Positions 32,700-44,228 of a DNA stretch of 64,000 nucleotides are shown in pieces; position 1 is the stretch's first letter; every line of letters begins with the position of its first letter. The DNA comes from Corythucha ciliata (lineage: Eukaryota > Arthropoda > Insecta > Hemiptera > Tingidae). Made by a program: the position numbers and the translations under genes. Location: the NCBI GenBank assembly GCA_038030265.1, contig CM075938.1, positions 11,261,009 through 11,325,008 on the forward strand, given 5' to 3'. Below the pieces are notes generated by a model. It was not told the origin of the DNA. It saw only the letters and a program-made list of their open reading frames with translations, and ran no database searches.

Positions 32700-33960
32700 T
32701 GCACCAGAGTTCTCAGATATTGGCGCTTTAAATCGTCAAATTGATCCCCAGAAACTGAATTTTCACTAAAAGGATCAGAATCCATCAAAAACTAACATTT
32801 TCGATAGTAAAAAAAAAACGTTGCAGCCTTCTATTTAAGATTTTCTATCAAAAACTGAATATTTTTTCCCCAAAAAATATTGATACTTGTATAGGAGTGT
32901 CCGAATTTTCAACTTCTTGCCTGAGAGACGTTCAAAACTGACAGTTTCTTAGCTTAAAACTAAAGATTTTACTTTGAAACTGAATATTTTAATCTGAAAC
33001 AGACAATTTCACGCAAAACCCGAAGTGTTATCCCAAAACTTAACTTTTCACAACACAACGGTCGATTTTACCCACAAAACTCACGTTATACACTAAAACA
33101 GACGATTTTACCCTAAATCTGGACATTTTACTCCAAAACTGGCGGCTCTGTCTTGAAAACTCTGGCGATTCTAACACAAATCGACGATATTACACCAAAA
33201 CAGACGATTCCACGCCAAAGCTGACGCGTTACCCCAAAAATTCTCAGATGTCACTACAAAACGGGTGATTTTACCCCAAAACATTTGGCGGTTTCACCCG
33301 AAAAATGAATGTTTTACCCCGAAACTGTTCATTTTACCACTAAATTGTGATTTTAATCTAAAACTGACGATTTTACTCCAAATCTGAAGTGTTCTTCCGG
33401 TGATTTCTCTACAAAAACTGGTCAATGACCATACTACCTAAAAATGGCGATTTTGCCCCTAAACTTTTACGGCTTCACCTCAAAATTGAATGTTTGACTC
33501 TGAAAATGTTTATTTTACCATGAAAAAAAAATCAACCGAAAAACGAAGGTTTTACTCTAAAACTGATGATTTTTCCGAATGTTTCACTATAAAAAGTGAC
33601 AATTTTATGAAGATTTTAGCTTTTAAAATCGTACGATATAATTTTCATCCCAAAAACTCACGATACGCACCTAAACTGACGACTAGCCTATAACTTTACT
33701 CCTCCCAGAAGTGATAATTTTACCCCAAAAGTAAATATTTTACACCAAAACATACAATTTCACTCAAAAACTGACGTTTTCCCCGTTTAAATAGCGTTTT
33801 CCAACGTTTAAATATGATTTTACGCTGAAACTGACGACTCTGTATTAAAAACTCCGACTAAATTTTCAGTTTTGAGGTAAAACCAGGATGAAATCAGCAA
33901 TTTTGCAGTAAAAATTCAGTTTTCCTGGCCTGCAGACGAACTCAAAAAACTGCAGATCTA
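32700..33960 (+). repeat. F4 degenerate ~20-bp minisatellite
   Basis: Theme AAAACTGACGATTTTACCCC repeated with much variation (for example near 33060-33120 and 33180-33420). Open frames in it are read-through. Confidence 0.65.
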
Positions 33961-34019
33961 CTGTAAAAAAAAACCTATAGATCTACGAACTTCCTCTATC
34001 GTATTGGAATTTTCAATTT

Positions 34020-34727
34020 TTCCCGTGACCTGTCAATTTTACCTGTCAATAAGCGATATTTTCTAATGTTAGCCACGAAGTTGCGATTTTCTCTCAATTC
34101 ATTTCAGTGAATTAGCAAATTTCATCTATTTAACCCCCTGAATAGCCATTTATCTTGATTTTAGTCGTGAATTAGCGGTTTAGCTAATTTCAACCAATAG
34201 TTTTCCCAATTTTTCAACGAAAATTAACGCTTTTTCAGAATTTTATCCGAAAATTGGCGCATTTTCCTCACTTAGCCGTGGATAAGCGATTTTTCTCACT
34301 TTCAAAAGCCGCAAATTGACGATTTGGCCATTTTAACCACGACTTTCAGGGTTTTTTCCACACTTCAGCGCTTCTTCTCAACTTTAACGGTGAATTAGCG
34401 ATTTCCTTCATAGCTGGGAATCAGCGATTTTCCCCCACTTTAGCAATGAGTTCATAGTTTTAGCCGCTAAAGAGCGATTTTCCTCAATTTTATCCGTGAA
34501 CTTAGCGTGTTTCGTAATTTTAACCGCGAATTACTGGTTTGTTAACAATTTATCCACGATTTTGGCGCTATGTCTCAATTTTAGCCGCGAATAACGTTTT
34601 AACGCTTCGAATTAGCTGTATATTTATCTTAATTTTAGCCGCGATTTAGTACTTTTTCTCACTCGTGTCCGTGATTCAGAGGTTTTCCTCAATAATTTCA
34701 GCCGTGAATTAGCCTAAAAATGATTAT
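34020..34727 (-). repeat. F1 block, minus orientation (left part of a composite block)
   Basis: Units such as CTCAATTTTAGCCGCGAAT. From about 34502 onwards it aligns unit for unit with 39172-39400, including the shared words TTTCGTAATTTTAACC, ACAATTTATCCACG and GCGCTATGTCTCAATTTTAG. Confidence 0.65.
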
Positions 34728-34813
34728 TTACCACTGCAGGTCACAAGCGGGACATTGTGAAAGGCTCAGCGGGTCACTTTTTGGCCCGTGGGCCCTGGGT
34801 TGGCCACCCCCTG
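34728..34813. other. hAT-like terminal sequence inside a composite repeat (copy 1)
   Basis: TTTACCACTGCAGG, then TTGGCCCGTGGGCCCTGGGT and TGGCCACCCCCTG. The last part resembles the well-known CAGGGGTGGCCAA... ends of many hAT transposons, read from the opposite strand. It is followed by CTCTAAAC, which fits the shape of an 8-bp hAT target duplication, though the same octamer follows copy 2 and no matching octamer was found upstream. Confidence 0.45.
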
Positions 34814-35930
34814 CTCTAAACTGTCAATTTCGTCCTTGCAACCGTGAATTTCTTTTTGAAAATGTCAATTTCATCTTGAAAATGTCCAATTCATCACTCA
34901 AGACTGTAAATTTAGTCATATAAACTGTCAATTTTGTCCTTGAAACCGTCCATTTTGTCCTTGAAACTGTCAATTTCGTCCTGTAGAAGTAAATTTCGTA
35001 ATTAAAAACTGTAAATTTCGTCATCTTAACTGTCAATTTCGTCCTAGGAAAGTCAATTTCGCCCTAGAAGTGTAAGTTTTGTCATTAGAAACTCAATTTT
35101 TTCATTAAAACCTATCGATTTCTTCACATAGACCATCCATTTCATCCTTAGTACTATCAATTTCGACTCATAAATGTAAATTTGGTCGTTCAATATTGTT
35201 GATACCGTCCTCCAAACTGCGCCAATTTCGTCCTGTAGTTGTCAAATTTCTACGTTCAAAACTGCCACTTTCGCCTTCTTCTGTCAATTTCGTCCTGGAA
35301 ATGTAATTTCGCCTTGAAAATGTCTATTTCATCATTCAAGGCTGTAAATTCGTCCTCTCAACTGTCAATTACGTCCTTGGAACAGTCAACTTCGTCCGAG
35401 AAGTGTAAGTTTCGTCATTAAAAACTTAATTTTGCCATTCAGACCTGTCGATTTCGTCACATAGACTGTCCATTTCATTCTTATAACTATCAATTTCGTC
35501 GCATAAATGTGAATTTCTTCGTTCAATATTATTAATACCGTCCCCCTAACTGCGCCAATTTCATCCTTAAAAGTGTCAATTTCGTACTGGAAATGTCAAA
35601 TTCGTCGTTCAAAATTGCCACTTTCGCATTTTAAACTGTCAATTTCGACCTATGAATGTTGTTTTCGTCACATAAATTATGAATTTTGTCCTTGAAACGG
35701 TCAATTCCGTCCTTGGATCATTCAATTTCTTTCCGGAAACTATCAATGACGTTTGTCCCGGAAACAGTCTAATTCGTTCGGTTGTCAATTTCGTCCAGGA
35801 AACTGCCGATTTCACTTTTGAAACTGTCGATTTGGACGTTCAAAATTGAAAGGCAATTCTCTCATACATTACTGTAAATTTCCTCTTAGAAAGTTCAAAA
35901 GTGGCCCTGAAAACTGATAATTCCTGCAAA
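34814..35930 (+). repeat. F3 degenerate ~21-bp minisatellite with higher-order period
   Basis: Theme ACTGTCAATTTCGTCCTTGA. A longer register repeats at ~332 bp: the run from 35041 (GTCAATTTCGCCCTAGAAGTG) to the 'ttcaatattgttgataccgtcc' word near 35195 recurs from 35373 to about 35540. Another copy of the second half occurs at 38940-39120. Confidence 0.7.
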
Positions 35931-35939
35931 AAATTTGAA

Positions 35940-37720
35940 ATTGAGCCTCCGGAGCCACAAAATAAAGGCTTCAATGTTATTTATCACCTCCTCGACCACG
36001 AACGACCTACCCCCTAGGAAGGTGTTGGCGCTACTGTAGCAATTCAGTCAATTCCTAGTGTCAAGATCTCAATTATTGTAGTTCCAAACAGTCTATTTAT
36101 ACTTATAGGGTTGAAATTCGAGTTCTGCGAAGCGTTTTAGGTCGTATTCCCGAGCTTTTCTCATTTAGGGACCCCACAGGGCGCCCTTTGACCATACTCT
36201 GGCTGGGCTTGTTTTGGCTACGCCTTTTTTCAAGTTTACTCGCTTCTGTCCTCTCTGTTTACTCGCTGCACGCCAAATAAATACAAATCACGACTGCCTT
36301 CTCTATTAAAACTCACCTTTAATCTCAACCACGTTCAGCCTTAATTAAGCTCTTTTTAGCCCCGTTGTTACCAGTCCTATCTCACTCTTTTTTGACAGCC
36401 TTCAACCCTCTGCACACTTCATCGAACTAAAATTCAGTCATCACTTTAAACAGTGGTTTGCCTATTCATGTGGTCTATAAGCCAAACAGTGGTGTTTGAA
36501 ATAGTGGGGTGGGGGTGTTGGTCTCGATGAGTAAAGAGTTGTTGTCGTGGGAAGGGGTAAACTTGATTTACACCTAGCACCAGTGCTAAATCCAAACTGT
36601 TTCCACGATACCTTGTCAAGTGGCCGGGGACTGTTGATGGGCAATGTTGATTATGCATATTTCGCAAGTGGTAAGGAGAGGGGGGGGGGTCCTCCAATTT
36701 GAAGCCATCTGTATACTTGGTAACGTACGTAATTTTTGTGTCGCCGATAACCAAGAAATAAATCATGCGTCCATTAATTTTTGATGAATTCGTCTATATG
36801 GATAATACGCTTATATGAAAAGAACATCCTTTTATTGAAAAATGTATACAATATTGAAACATTTTCCTCCTAGTATCTCCAAAAAATAAATTATTTCGTA
36901 GTTTTTAAGATCCTCCCCAGATTTATGAGACCCCCTTTTACCTATTTATTATGTTATTAAAATTATATAAATCGTCAATGCCTGCATGAAACTGAAACTC
37001 TCCACCTTTCTTATGAGCTCATCTTATTCGCAAACATGAAAATCTTAATAAAATGAAAAAAATCGTCCGTTTCTAGCGGTTGTTTTTAGGCTTTAATTAC
37101 CTCACACGCTTCCACATCAGTTTTTTTTTTAAAGGGGCACATTTCAGTACATAATATGAGCGTTCACCGATTTTGCTGGTATACATTAAATGTTAATCCT
37201 TCAAATTTGGTCAAGCATGTAATTTTGACGTTGAATATCAGTCGTAAACAGTTAGATTAGCTGCGATGAAATCGTTTAATAAAACTTCAAGAGGGGGAGA
37301 AATGTTTCAAAGAGAATGTGGATAGAGGGTGCGGTTCTTCATTAAAATTCCAATTCTGACGAAATCATTAATTAATTGTATCTAGAAATATAAAATTAAT
37401 TTTGCTTTTTCTTTTACGATCCATGCACTGTTCTCCCCTTCTAATATACCCCACCACTATTGGTGGATTTATGGGGTGGGTTTTGGGGGTGTACCCTCTA
37501 CCGTTATTAGTTGATAGTCATTCGAGTGATTTCTTTTACTTTTTACCAAAGGGCTGCTAAAGGCGAAGCTGCTTGATGTAGATGACTCCTCGACCCCCCT
37601 CACCATCATCAGTTATTCCTCGTCAACAATGCAGCAGTAGTGTAGTAGTGAGTGAAGGAACTAGGAGGGCAGTCTGACCCGGGCCATCATTCAATGAAGA
37701 GGGGGGGGGGGGTTGGATTT
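35940..37720. other. Unassigned A/T-rich DNA
   Basis: No family recognised. G10 at about 36680-36689 and G12 at 37701-37712. The two overlapping minus-strand frames at 36446-36766 show no known motif. Confidence 0.45.
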
Positions 37721-37724
37721 GTAG

Positions 37725-38935
37725 GTTTAAAAGCGTTGATTAGCGGCAAATATTGAGAAAAAGCGCTCACGCGCATTAGGAATAATACACCAATTCGAGA
37801 TATCTGAAGGCAACTTGCGGACAAAACAGAGAAAGTACGCTAGCCTCAAGTTTCGGCGGACAAAATTGAGAAGGCGTTCTAATATTGTGCTAATCTTTAG
37901 ACAAGAAACCAGCAAAACTAGGCTAATGGCGAAATAGCGATGATTCATGTAGTAAAAAATATCTAATTTGAAGCTAAAATTGGAGAAAAACACTAATATG
38001 CGACGATAATTGAATGCAAGCAATAATTCTCCGCTATAAATTTGAGAAAAAGCTGCAGCTCACCGCTCAGCACCGTTAGCAGACTCAACTATTATTTTTT
38101 AAATGCCAAAATTCGTGGGGCTCCTCGAGGCAAAAACGAGGCTGAAATAGAGAAAAAGTGCTCTTTTTGGATAAAAGTGGAAAAAAAAAAAATTGTAAAA
38201 TTCCTGACTAAAATTGAGAAAATCACCTGGTTCGCGGTTAAAACTGGAAAAAATCTGTTAAGTCCCACCTAAAGTTGAAGTAAATCGCTCATTCGCAACT
38301 AAAATAGAGTCGGGACGCCAATTCACGGATCAATTTAAGAAAATTCGCTAATTTGCGGCTAAAATTAAGATATAATTCACCAGCTAAAATTGAGAAATAG
38401 TGCTAATTCGAGAGAAAAGCAGAGAAAAAGCGGTAATGTGATGCTAAAATATAGAAATTCACGTTAAACCGCTAATTCATAGATATAATGTGATAAAACG
38501 CTCATACGCAGCTAAAATAGCGACACATCTCAAATTATTGGCTATAGTTTGCAAAAAGCGCTTATATTAGCAGCAGAAAGACGCTAATTCACGAATCTGT
38601 TTCAGATAATGCGCTAATTTTCAGCTAAGATCGAGAAACGCAGTGTTTCGCGGTTGAAAGAAATGATCCGCCGCTAAAATTGGGAAAATACTTCGCAGCT
38701 AAAATGTGAAAAAGCGCTATTTCACGCGGCAAAATGTGATGCTAAAATGGAGACCTTTAGGGATATTATAAAAATCGTATATTCGGAGGGGAAATTGAGT
38801 AAAAGCGGTGATTCGCGGGTGAAATTCAGAAATAATTTGCAGCTATAAATGAAATGAAAAACAAAAAAAACGCTTTTTCGTGGATTAATTCAAGAAAATC
38901 CGCTAATTCACGGCTAAAATTGAGGAAACCTCAAG
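37725..38935 (+). repeat. F1 block, plus orientation
   Basis: Plus-orientation units (for example GCTAATTTGCGGCTAAAATT near 38350). Passes without a spacer into F3 at about 38936. Confidence 0.65.
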
Positions 38936-39130
38936 GAAATCCTTAGTACTATCAATTTCGTCCTATGAATGTTAATTGCGTCGTTCAATATTGTTAACAC
39001 CATCCTCCAAACTGCGCCAATTTCATCCTTAAAAATATCAATTCGTCTGGAAATGTCAAATTTGTCGATCAAAACTGCCTTTTTCGACTTCTAAACTGTA
39101 AATTTCGTACTTAAAACGGTTAAAAACGGT
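38936..39130 (+). repeat. F3 block (copy of the 35.15-35.3 kb segment)
   Basis: CCTTAGTACTATCAATTTCG and the following words match 35147 onwards in the same order, including 'cctccaaactgcgccaattt'. Confidence 0.65.
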
Positions 39131-39171
39131 TATGAATGCCAATTTCATGTCCTGTGGATGTCCGTATCTGT

Positions 39172-39715
39172 TAATTAGCGAGTTTCGTAATTTTAACCTT
39201 GAATTAATGATTTGTTTACAATTTATCCACGTTTTTAGCGCTATGTCTCAATTTTAGCCGCGAAGTTAACGTTTTAACCCCGCGAATTAACTATTTATTT
39301 TCCTTAATTTTAGCCGCGATTTAGCATTTTTTCTCACTTCTGTCCGTGAATCAGAGATTTTTCTCAACAATTTCAGCCGCGAACTAGCCTGAAAATGATA
39401 ATTTACCACTGCAGGGCTCGGGTGGGCCACTTCTTGGCCCGTGGGCCCTGGGTTGGCCACGCCTGCTCTAAACTGTCAATGTCGTCCTTGCAACTGCCAA
39501 TTTCGTCCTGGAAATGTCAATTTCGTCTTGTAAATGTTAATTTCATCACTCAAGACTGTAAATTTTGTCATATAAACTGTCAATTTTGTTTATAAACTGT
39601 CAATTTTGTCCTTAAAACCGTCCATTTTGTCGTTGAAACTGTCAATTTCGTCCCGGAAAAGTAAATTTCGTCCTCTCAACTGTCAATTTCGTCCTCCAAA
39701 CTTTCAATTTTGTCA
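39172..39715. repeat. Composite block copy 2: F1(-), hAT-like end, F3(+)
   Basis: Same order as 34502-35040: minus-orientation F1, TTTACCACTGCAGG, GGCCCGTGGGCCCTGGGTTG ending near 39465, CTCTAAAC at 39466-39473, then F3 units to about 39715. Copy 2 is shorter within the G/C-rich part. Confidence 0.7.
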
Positions 39716-39811
39716 CGCACGAAGGTCTTGGTCTTGAACAGCAAGTCTTGGTCCTGGTCTTGTTTAGTGAAGGAAGGTCTTGATCTTGGTCTTTCTGCAA
39801 GAGTCTTGCTA
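39715..39811 (+). repeat. GGTCTT-type repeat, left flank of an F2 block
   Basis: Repeated GGTCTTGGTCTTG words, ending in GCAAGAGTCTTGC at 39797-39809, a perfect odd palindrome. Confidence 0.55.
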
Positions 39812-40655
39812 GTACTGATTTTACTGGCTTTAATTTTTTTGCCATGTATGGTTTGAGATAGCCAAAATAACGAAATTTGGTTTTCAATCGAGCTGAATTA
39901 CTTTTTTGAACAAACCAAAACCTGCCCATTATGGTTGGGAACAGTGATTTTAATAAAGCGTAAATCCCCGAAATTATGGGTTTTCAAGGTGCCAAATCCA
40001 ATAATTTTCAACGCACGAATGTGAATTTGGTTTCTGAAAGAGCGAAATTCCAAAAAACTGGAGTTTGATGGAGCTAAACTCGCAAAATTTGACTTTTTAA
40101 GAGCGGAAATCCATTAATCTGGCGTTTTTATGAGAGCCGGTGGCCGAAATGGCGAAATTTGGTATTTCCAATACCAATTATAGAATTTTGTAATGGCCAA
40201 ATCCGTGAATTTCTTTTTTGAAAAAGCAGCATTTTTGTTTTTTCCGATAGAGCTAAAACAACGTAATTTGGTATTTAAAAGCAAGAAAATTCGCAAAATT
40301 GCGGGGTTCGAAATAGCAATAAGAATATGTGAAATTGGATTTTGAAGGTGTCAAATCTGAGACTTTTGTTACGGCAGAGTGAAAATCTTTGGCGAACTTG
40401 GCGTTAGAAAAATCCAAAATCACAAAAACGTTGTTCGTTTGTAGCCAAATACATTTTTCGAACCAGCCGAAAACCTTCAGAAACCCTTCCTTCCTTCTTT
40501 TTCTTCCTAGAAATGATTTTAATACAGAGCTAAAGCCACGAGAATTTGTTTTTCACGAGGCAAAAATCACCAAAAGTGGGTTTTTAAGGAGTCAAATCAG
40601 CAAAATGTGTTTTTGGGAGAGCAAAACCCACAAAATTCGGTTTTTGAATGCAGAA
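39812..40655 (+). repeat. F2 degenerate ~35-40-bp minisatellite
   Basis: Words such as 'gcgaaatttggtttttg' and 'gagcaaaacccacaaaattcgg' recur at irregular spacing. Bracketed on both sides by GGTCTT-type repeats and GCAAGASTCTTGC palindromes. Confidence 0.6.
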
Positions 40656-40800
40656 CTTCTTTTGCAAGACTCTTGCAACACAGTCTTTGTCGTGCGTAAG
40701 GTCTTGGTCTTACATTTCAAGCCTTGGTCTTAGTCTTGCATCAGTTAGAGAGTTTATGTCTTGGTCTTGGTGCAATAGTCTCGCGAGACCGCAAGACCAA
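40656..40800 (+). repeat. GGTCTT-type repeat, right flank of the F2 block
   Basis: GCAAGACTCTTGC palindrome at 40664-40676, then GTCGTGCGTAAGGTCTTGGT and further GGTCTT words to about 40800. Same orientation as the left flank. Confidence 0.55.
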
Positions 40801-41005
40801 AGTCAAAACAAACGCGCGAAGGGTCAGTAGTGGCTATTTCTCAGTCAGGTTGGTCATTTTGGCGCTCGAATGGTCAATTTAGCCATTTTCAAGGCATGAA
40901 TCATGATCTTTTATGGCATTTCTGGGGCGAACGAATCGTTAATTTAGCTATTTTAGAACGTAAAAAGTCAGCTTGTCTTATGTTTTTTTTTTTTCAAGTC
41001 ACGCT
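40801..41005 (-). repeat. F5 minisatellite, reverse orientation
   Basis: 'ggtcaatttagccattttcaaggcatgaatc'-like units are the reverse complement of the 5.8-6.6 kb theme. T11 lies near 40984-40994. Confidence 0.5.
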
Positions 41006-41029
41006 CACGCATCGTTGAAACGGGGAAAA

Positions 41030-41160
41030 ACGATGAACAGCGGATCAATTTGATAAAATCCGGTAATTCACGGCTAAAATTGACAAATAATTGGCGACTA
41101 ATTGAGAAAACGCATTTTACGGCACCTATCAGAGGCAAGCTTATGGCTTAAATCTCAGAA
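41030..41160 (+). repeat. Short F1 stretch
   Basis: A few plus-orientation units ('ccggtaattcacggctaaaattgac'). Confidence 0.4.
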
Positions 41161-43285
41161 TAAAAGAAAGAGTATGTCGTCTTTATGGTAGAACCCCTCC
41201 CAAGATAAAGTCCTAGAACCGCCATTGCTCATCTATAACACCCTCTCATTCTATATATCACCACACTAGACGAAAATTGTTGAGCATTCTGATGGTCCCC
41301 CCCCCCCCCGTGATCAAATAGAAAACGAAGAGAAACGTTTAACGAATCAGGTTGTCGCAAATTATGAAAATTAGCCAGAAGGTAATAGAAATAAATGAAC
41401 GAATTGACCACTCAGTCAGTCATTATCATTTAAGTCCCCGTACCATGGACTGCGCCTGTCCTGTTACATGCTGTCAGTGCGCTGGTGTGAAGAAAATGGT
41501 AAAAATGGTGGGTGGGTGGGGGTTGATTCTGCTGTTTTGAAAATAATTACATCAGTGTGAGAAAAACTTGTCAAAATTTAATTTTATTCTCGCTGTTTAG
41601 GAAATCGTAGGAATTGTTTAAGGCCCTGACGATGACATGAACTGTACGGGCGTAAAATTGTGTATGCTCAAAGTTCATTCTGGCAGTTCCACGCTGCTTT
41701 AAATTTCATCTCATTCGCTATGTTTGCCTTGAAGGGAGCCCTAAAAATGTTATCTACCTCTGATTCTCCCCCCCCCCCCTATTCCTAGCACAGGCTATCA
41801 TCTTACAAATCCCTCAATTTCATCATGCAAATTTTCTCTTCTCTGCACCACCTACCACCACGACCACCCATTACGCTCTCGAACTCAAGAATGAAGTCAT
41901 TAAAGGATGGTTCAGGTGGAAACGACAGCCAACTGCAATAACCAGAGCTAATTAGAGCTCACAAGCAGCAAAGGTTTGGGGGGAGGAAGGCTGAGGCGGT
42001 CTTTTCCTCTGAAAAGTTAAACTCTCAGAGCTTTAGAGCGTCGCCGTGACTCCTAAAAAGGAAGTACAACAGCGTGTGTTCCTCCACTGCCGTCCCACCA
42101 TCGTCGTCGTATGAAAACTTCTTCCAAACAGTCTTCGTACGAGCTTCCATTATATATTATTTTGTTTTATAAAGAGTCTTTAAAAAGATAAACAGGAAGC
42201 TCTTGAAATAGCAGTGGTGGGCGGGTGTGAGAAGAGGGATCCGCTCGTGGAAAGTTCTGTCTAAATCATACTCTCTTGTGGAGACTGAAATTAAATTACC
42301 TTGAGGGGGGGTTTTGCTAGTAGAAGGACTCGCATGGAAGCGATGTATTTCTCAGGTTACCATCACTTTTGTCCTTTTGTTTCAAGGACCTGATTTGAAT
42401 TTGAATAGAAATCCGACGAAAGGAAGGAATCCGTTTTCGAACTTTCTCCTATATTTCAAGTAATCTAACTTGTATGTACACGAGGAATATCTGAAATACG
42501 GTGTGAGAAGTGGGATAGAGTGGGAGGGGGGGGTTTTTTTTTTTTTTTTTTTTTCATCATGTCTGTTTTTGTTCCTGGCATTCTGAGCTAGGTACTGTTC
42601 GCCTGCTCCACTGAGTCCCACCGCTGTTACACCAAGGGCACCAAAGTTGAATGCAAAACCGTCATCTAAGGCATGTGAACCAAGTTTATGAAGTTTATGA
42701 GTTTATACCCCGTTGGGGTACGACGGGAAGGGGGGGTAACATAACCAAATAGTTGGCACTCAATCAGGAACGTGTAAGAACTGCGGGGACCACATTATAC
42801 GACCTCTTTTGTATTCGCACCTTGAAGTCACATAACCTAACCGCGAGGGTCACTGCACCCACAGCGTATTATTGTACCCACAGCGGCACCAAATGACATA
42901 AGTCGAGTGAAAATACCTCAAACCCTAACCCGCATTGTTATACCTTTCAACCTTAGACGACGACCCCTTTCACGTCATCTCACTTTACATCAGTTTTATT
43001 TCTATCACAGGGACGTACCCACACCCCTCACACCTATCTCACACACACCCTAATTCTCGAGGTCAGCAAGTATTTGGAAGCAGCCTTTTACGAGCCGTAA
43101 AGAGGCGCCCCAAACAGGGATCTGAAAGAAAGAAAAAAGCTATACAGGACGTACCAGTGGGCAGGTTCGTCGAAGCTTCATTACATCGTACTAAGAATTG
43201 CGTAATCGATATTTTTGTAAGATGGGTTTTCATAAGAAAGGAGCCTTTCACCGAGTTTTGGCTGTCGCATTGTGACCAATATTGA
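41161..43285. other. Unassigned DNA
   Basis: C13 at 41297-41309, C12 at 41768-41779 and a T run near 42534-42555. The frame at 42935-43285 (116 residues) has no recognised motif. TACCCCGTTGGGGTAC near 42705-42720 is a perfect palindrome. Confidence 0.45.
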
Positions 43286-43289
43286 CATA

Positions 43290-43685
43290 GACGAAATCTA
43301 ATCTTCCAGAAATCGAAGTTCGCGGATTAGACTCGATCAAAAATTGAATTCTGCGGGCTTGACTCCTTTAAAAACCCAAATTTTGGAGTTTGTCTCGCCC
43401 TAACCCTAAAACTTTGAGGGTTCAAACCTCAATTCGGAGGATTCCCCATCTTTATCAAGCATTTCATGGAGTGATTCTTTCGGGGAAAACAATTTTTGAT
43501 TGTGGTTCTTAAAAAAACCAATTTCACGCGTTCACCTCACTGCGGAAAACGACAAAAAACCGCTCACGCGGGTTTGACTCTTCAAAAAATCAAATTTTAG
43601 ACCTTATTGTCTCACCCAAAACGTGGCCTTTGACGGATTTGGACCATTCAAATCCCACAAGGTCGAAACACCTGCTCAGGCTGTT
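43290..43685 (+). repeat. F2-like degenerate minisatellite
   Basis: Repeated 'gcggatttgactccttcaaaaacccaaattt'-type phrases. Confidence 0.5.
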
Positions 43686-43689
43686 CAGG

Positions 43690-44010
43690 CATTTTTACAT
43701 GGCGAATTCGGGGCTTGTTAATGGACAGTTAGGCCAGTTTTTAGCAGGTGAATCCTCCAGTTTCACCATTAGTTTAGGGCTTACAATAGTCACGTCACGT
43801 TAAGACAAAGGCGCGAATGGTCAGAATTGGATATTTTTAGCGCCCAAATGGTCGATTTCGCACTTTTCAGGCCTGTAAGAATCGTCAGCTTAGCCATTTT
43901 TAGGGCGCTTGAAGTCTGTTTGGCTATTTTTATTGGTGGGAATAGTCATAAATTGGCAAAAAACGACGATTTTGTCCCTTTTTCTTAGTCTAATGCGGCG
44001 ATTCTCTATC
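43690..44010 (-). repeat. F5 minisatellite, reverse orientation
   Basis: 'ggtcgatttcgcacttttcaggcc' and 'cagcttagccatttttagggcg' units. Confidence 0.5.
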
Positions 44011-44228
44011 ATTCGTATTGGGGAAATATAATGTTCTAGGAGCTCGGCTTCCGTCAAAAATTATTTCGTTGAGGAGCTCCCCCGCACAGTGTTAGCATAC
44101 CGTGGTAGGGGCGAGGGGGGCGCACCGCACCAAGCCTCCTATCAGGCGGGGCCCCTGAAAAGCTTACAAACACAGGAAAATGAGGATTTTTAGGTTCTAT
44201 ACTCGTGGATGTGGAGGTATGTGTAAAT

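Noticed and set aside
34728..34821. Complete hAT transposon with CTCTAAAC duplication
   Set aside because: No upstream partner end or matching octamer found, and the octamer is also shared by the second copy, so it is part of the duplicated block.
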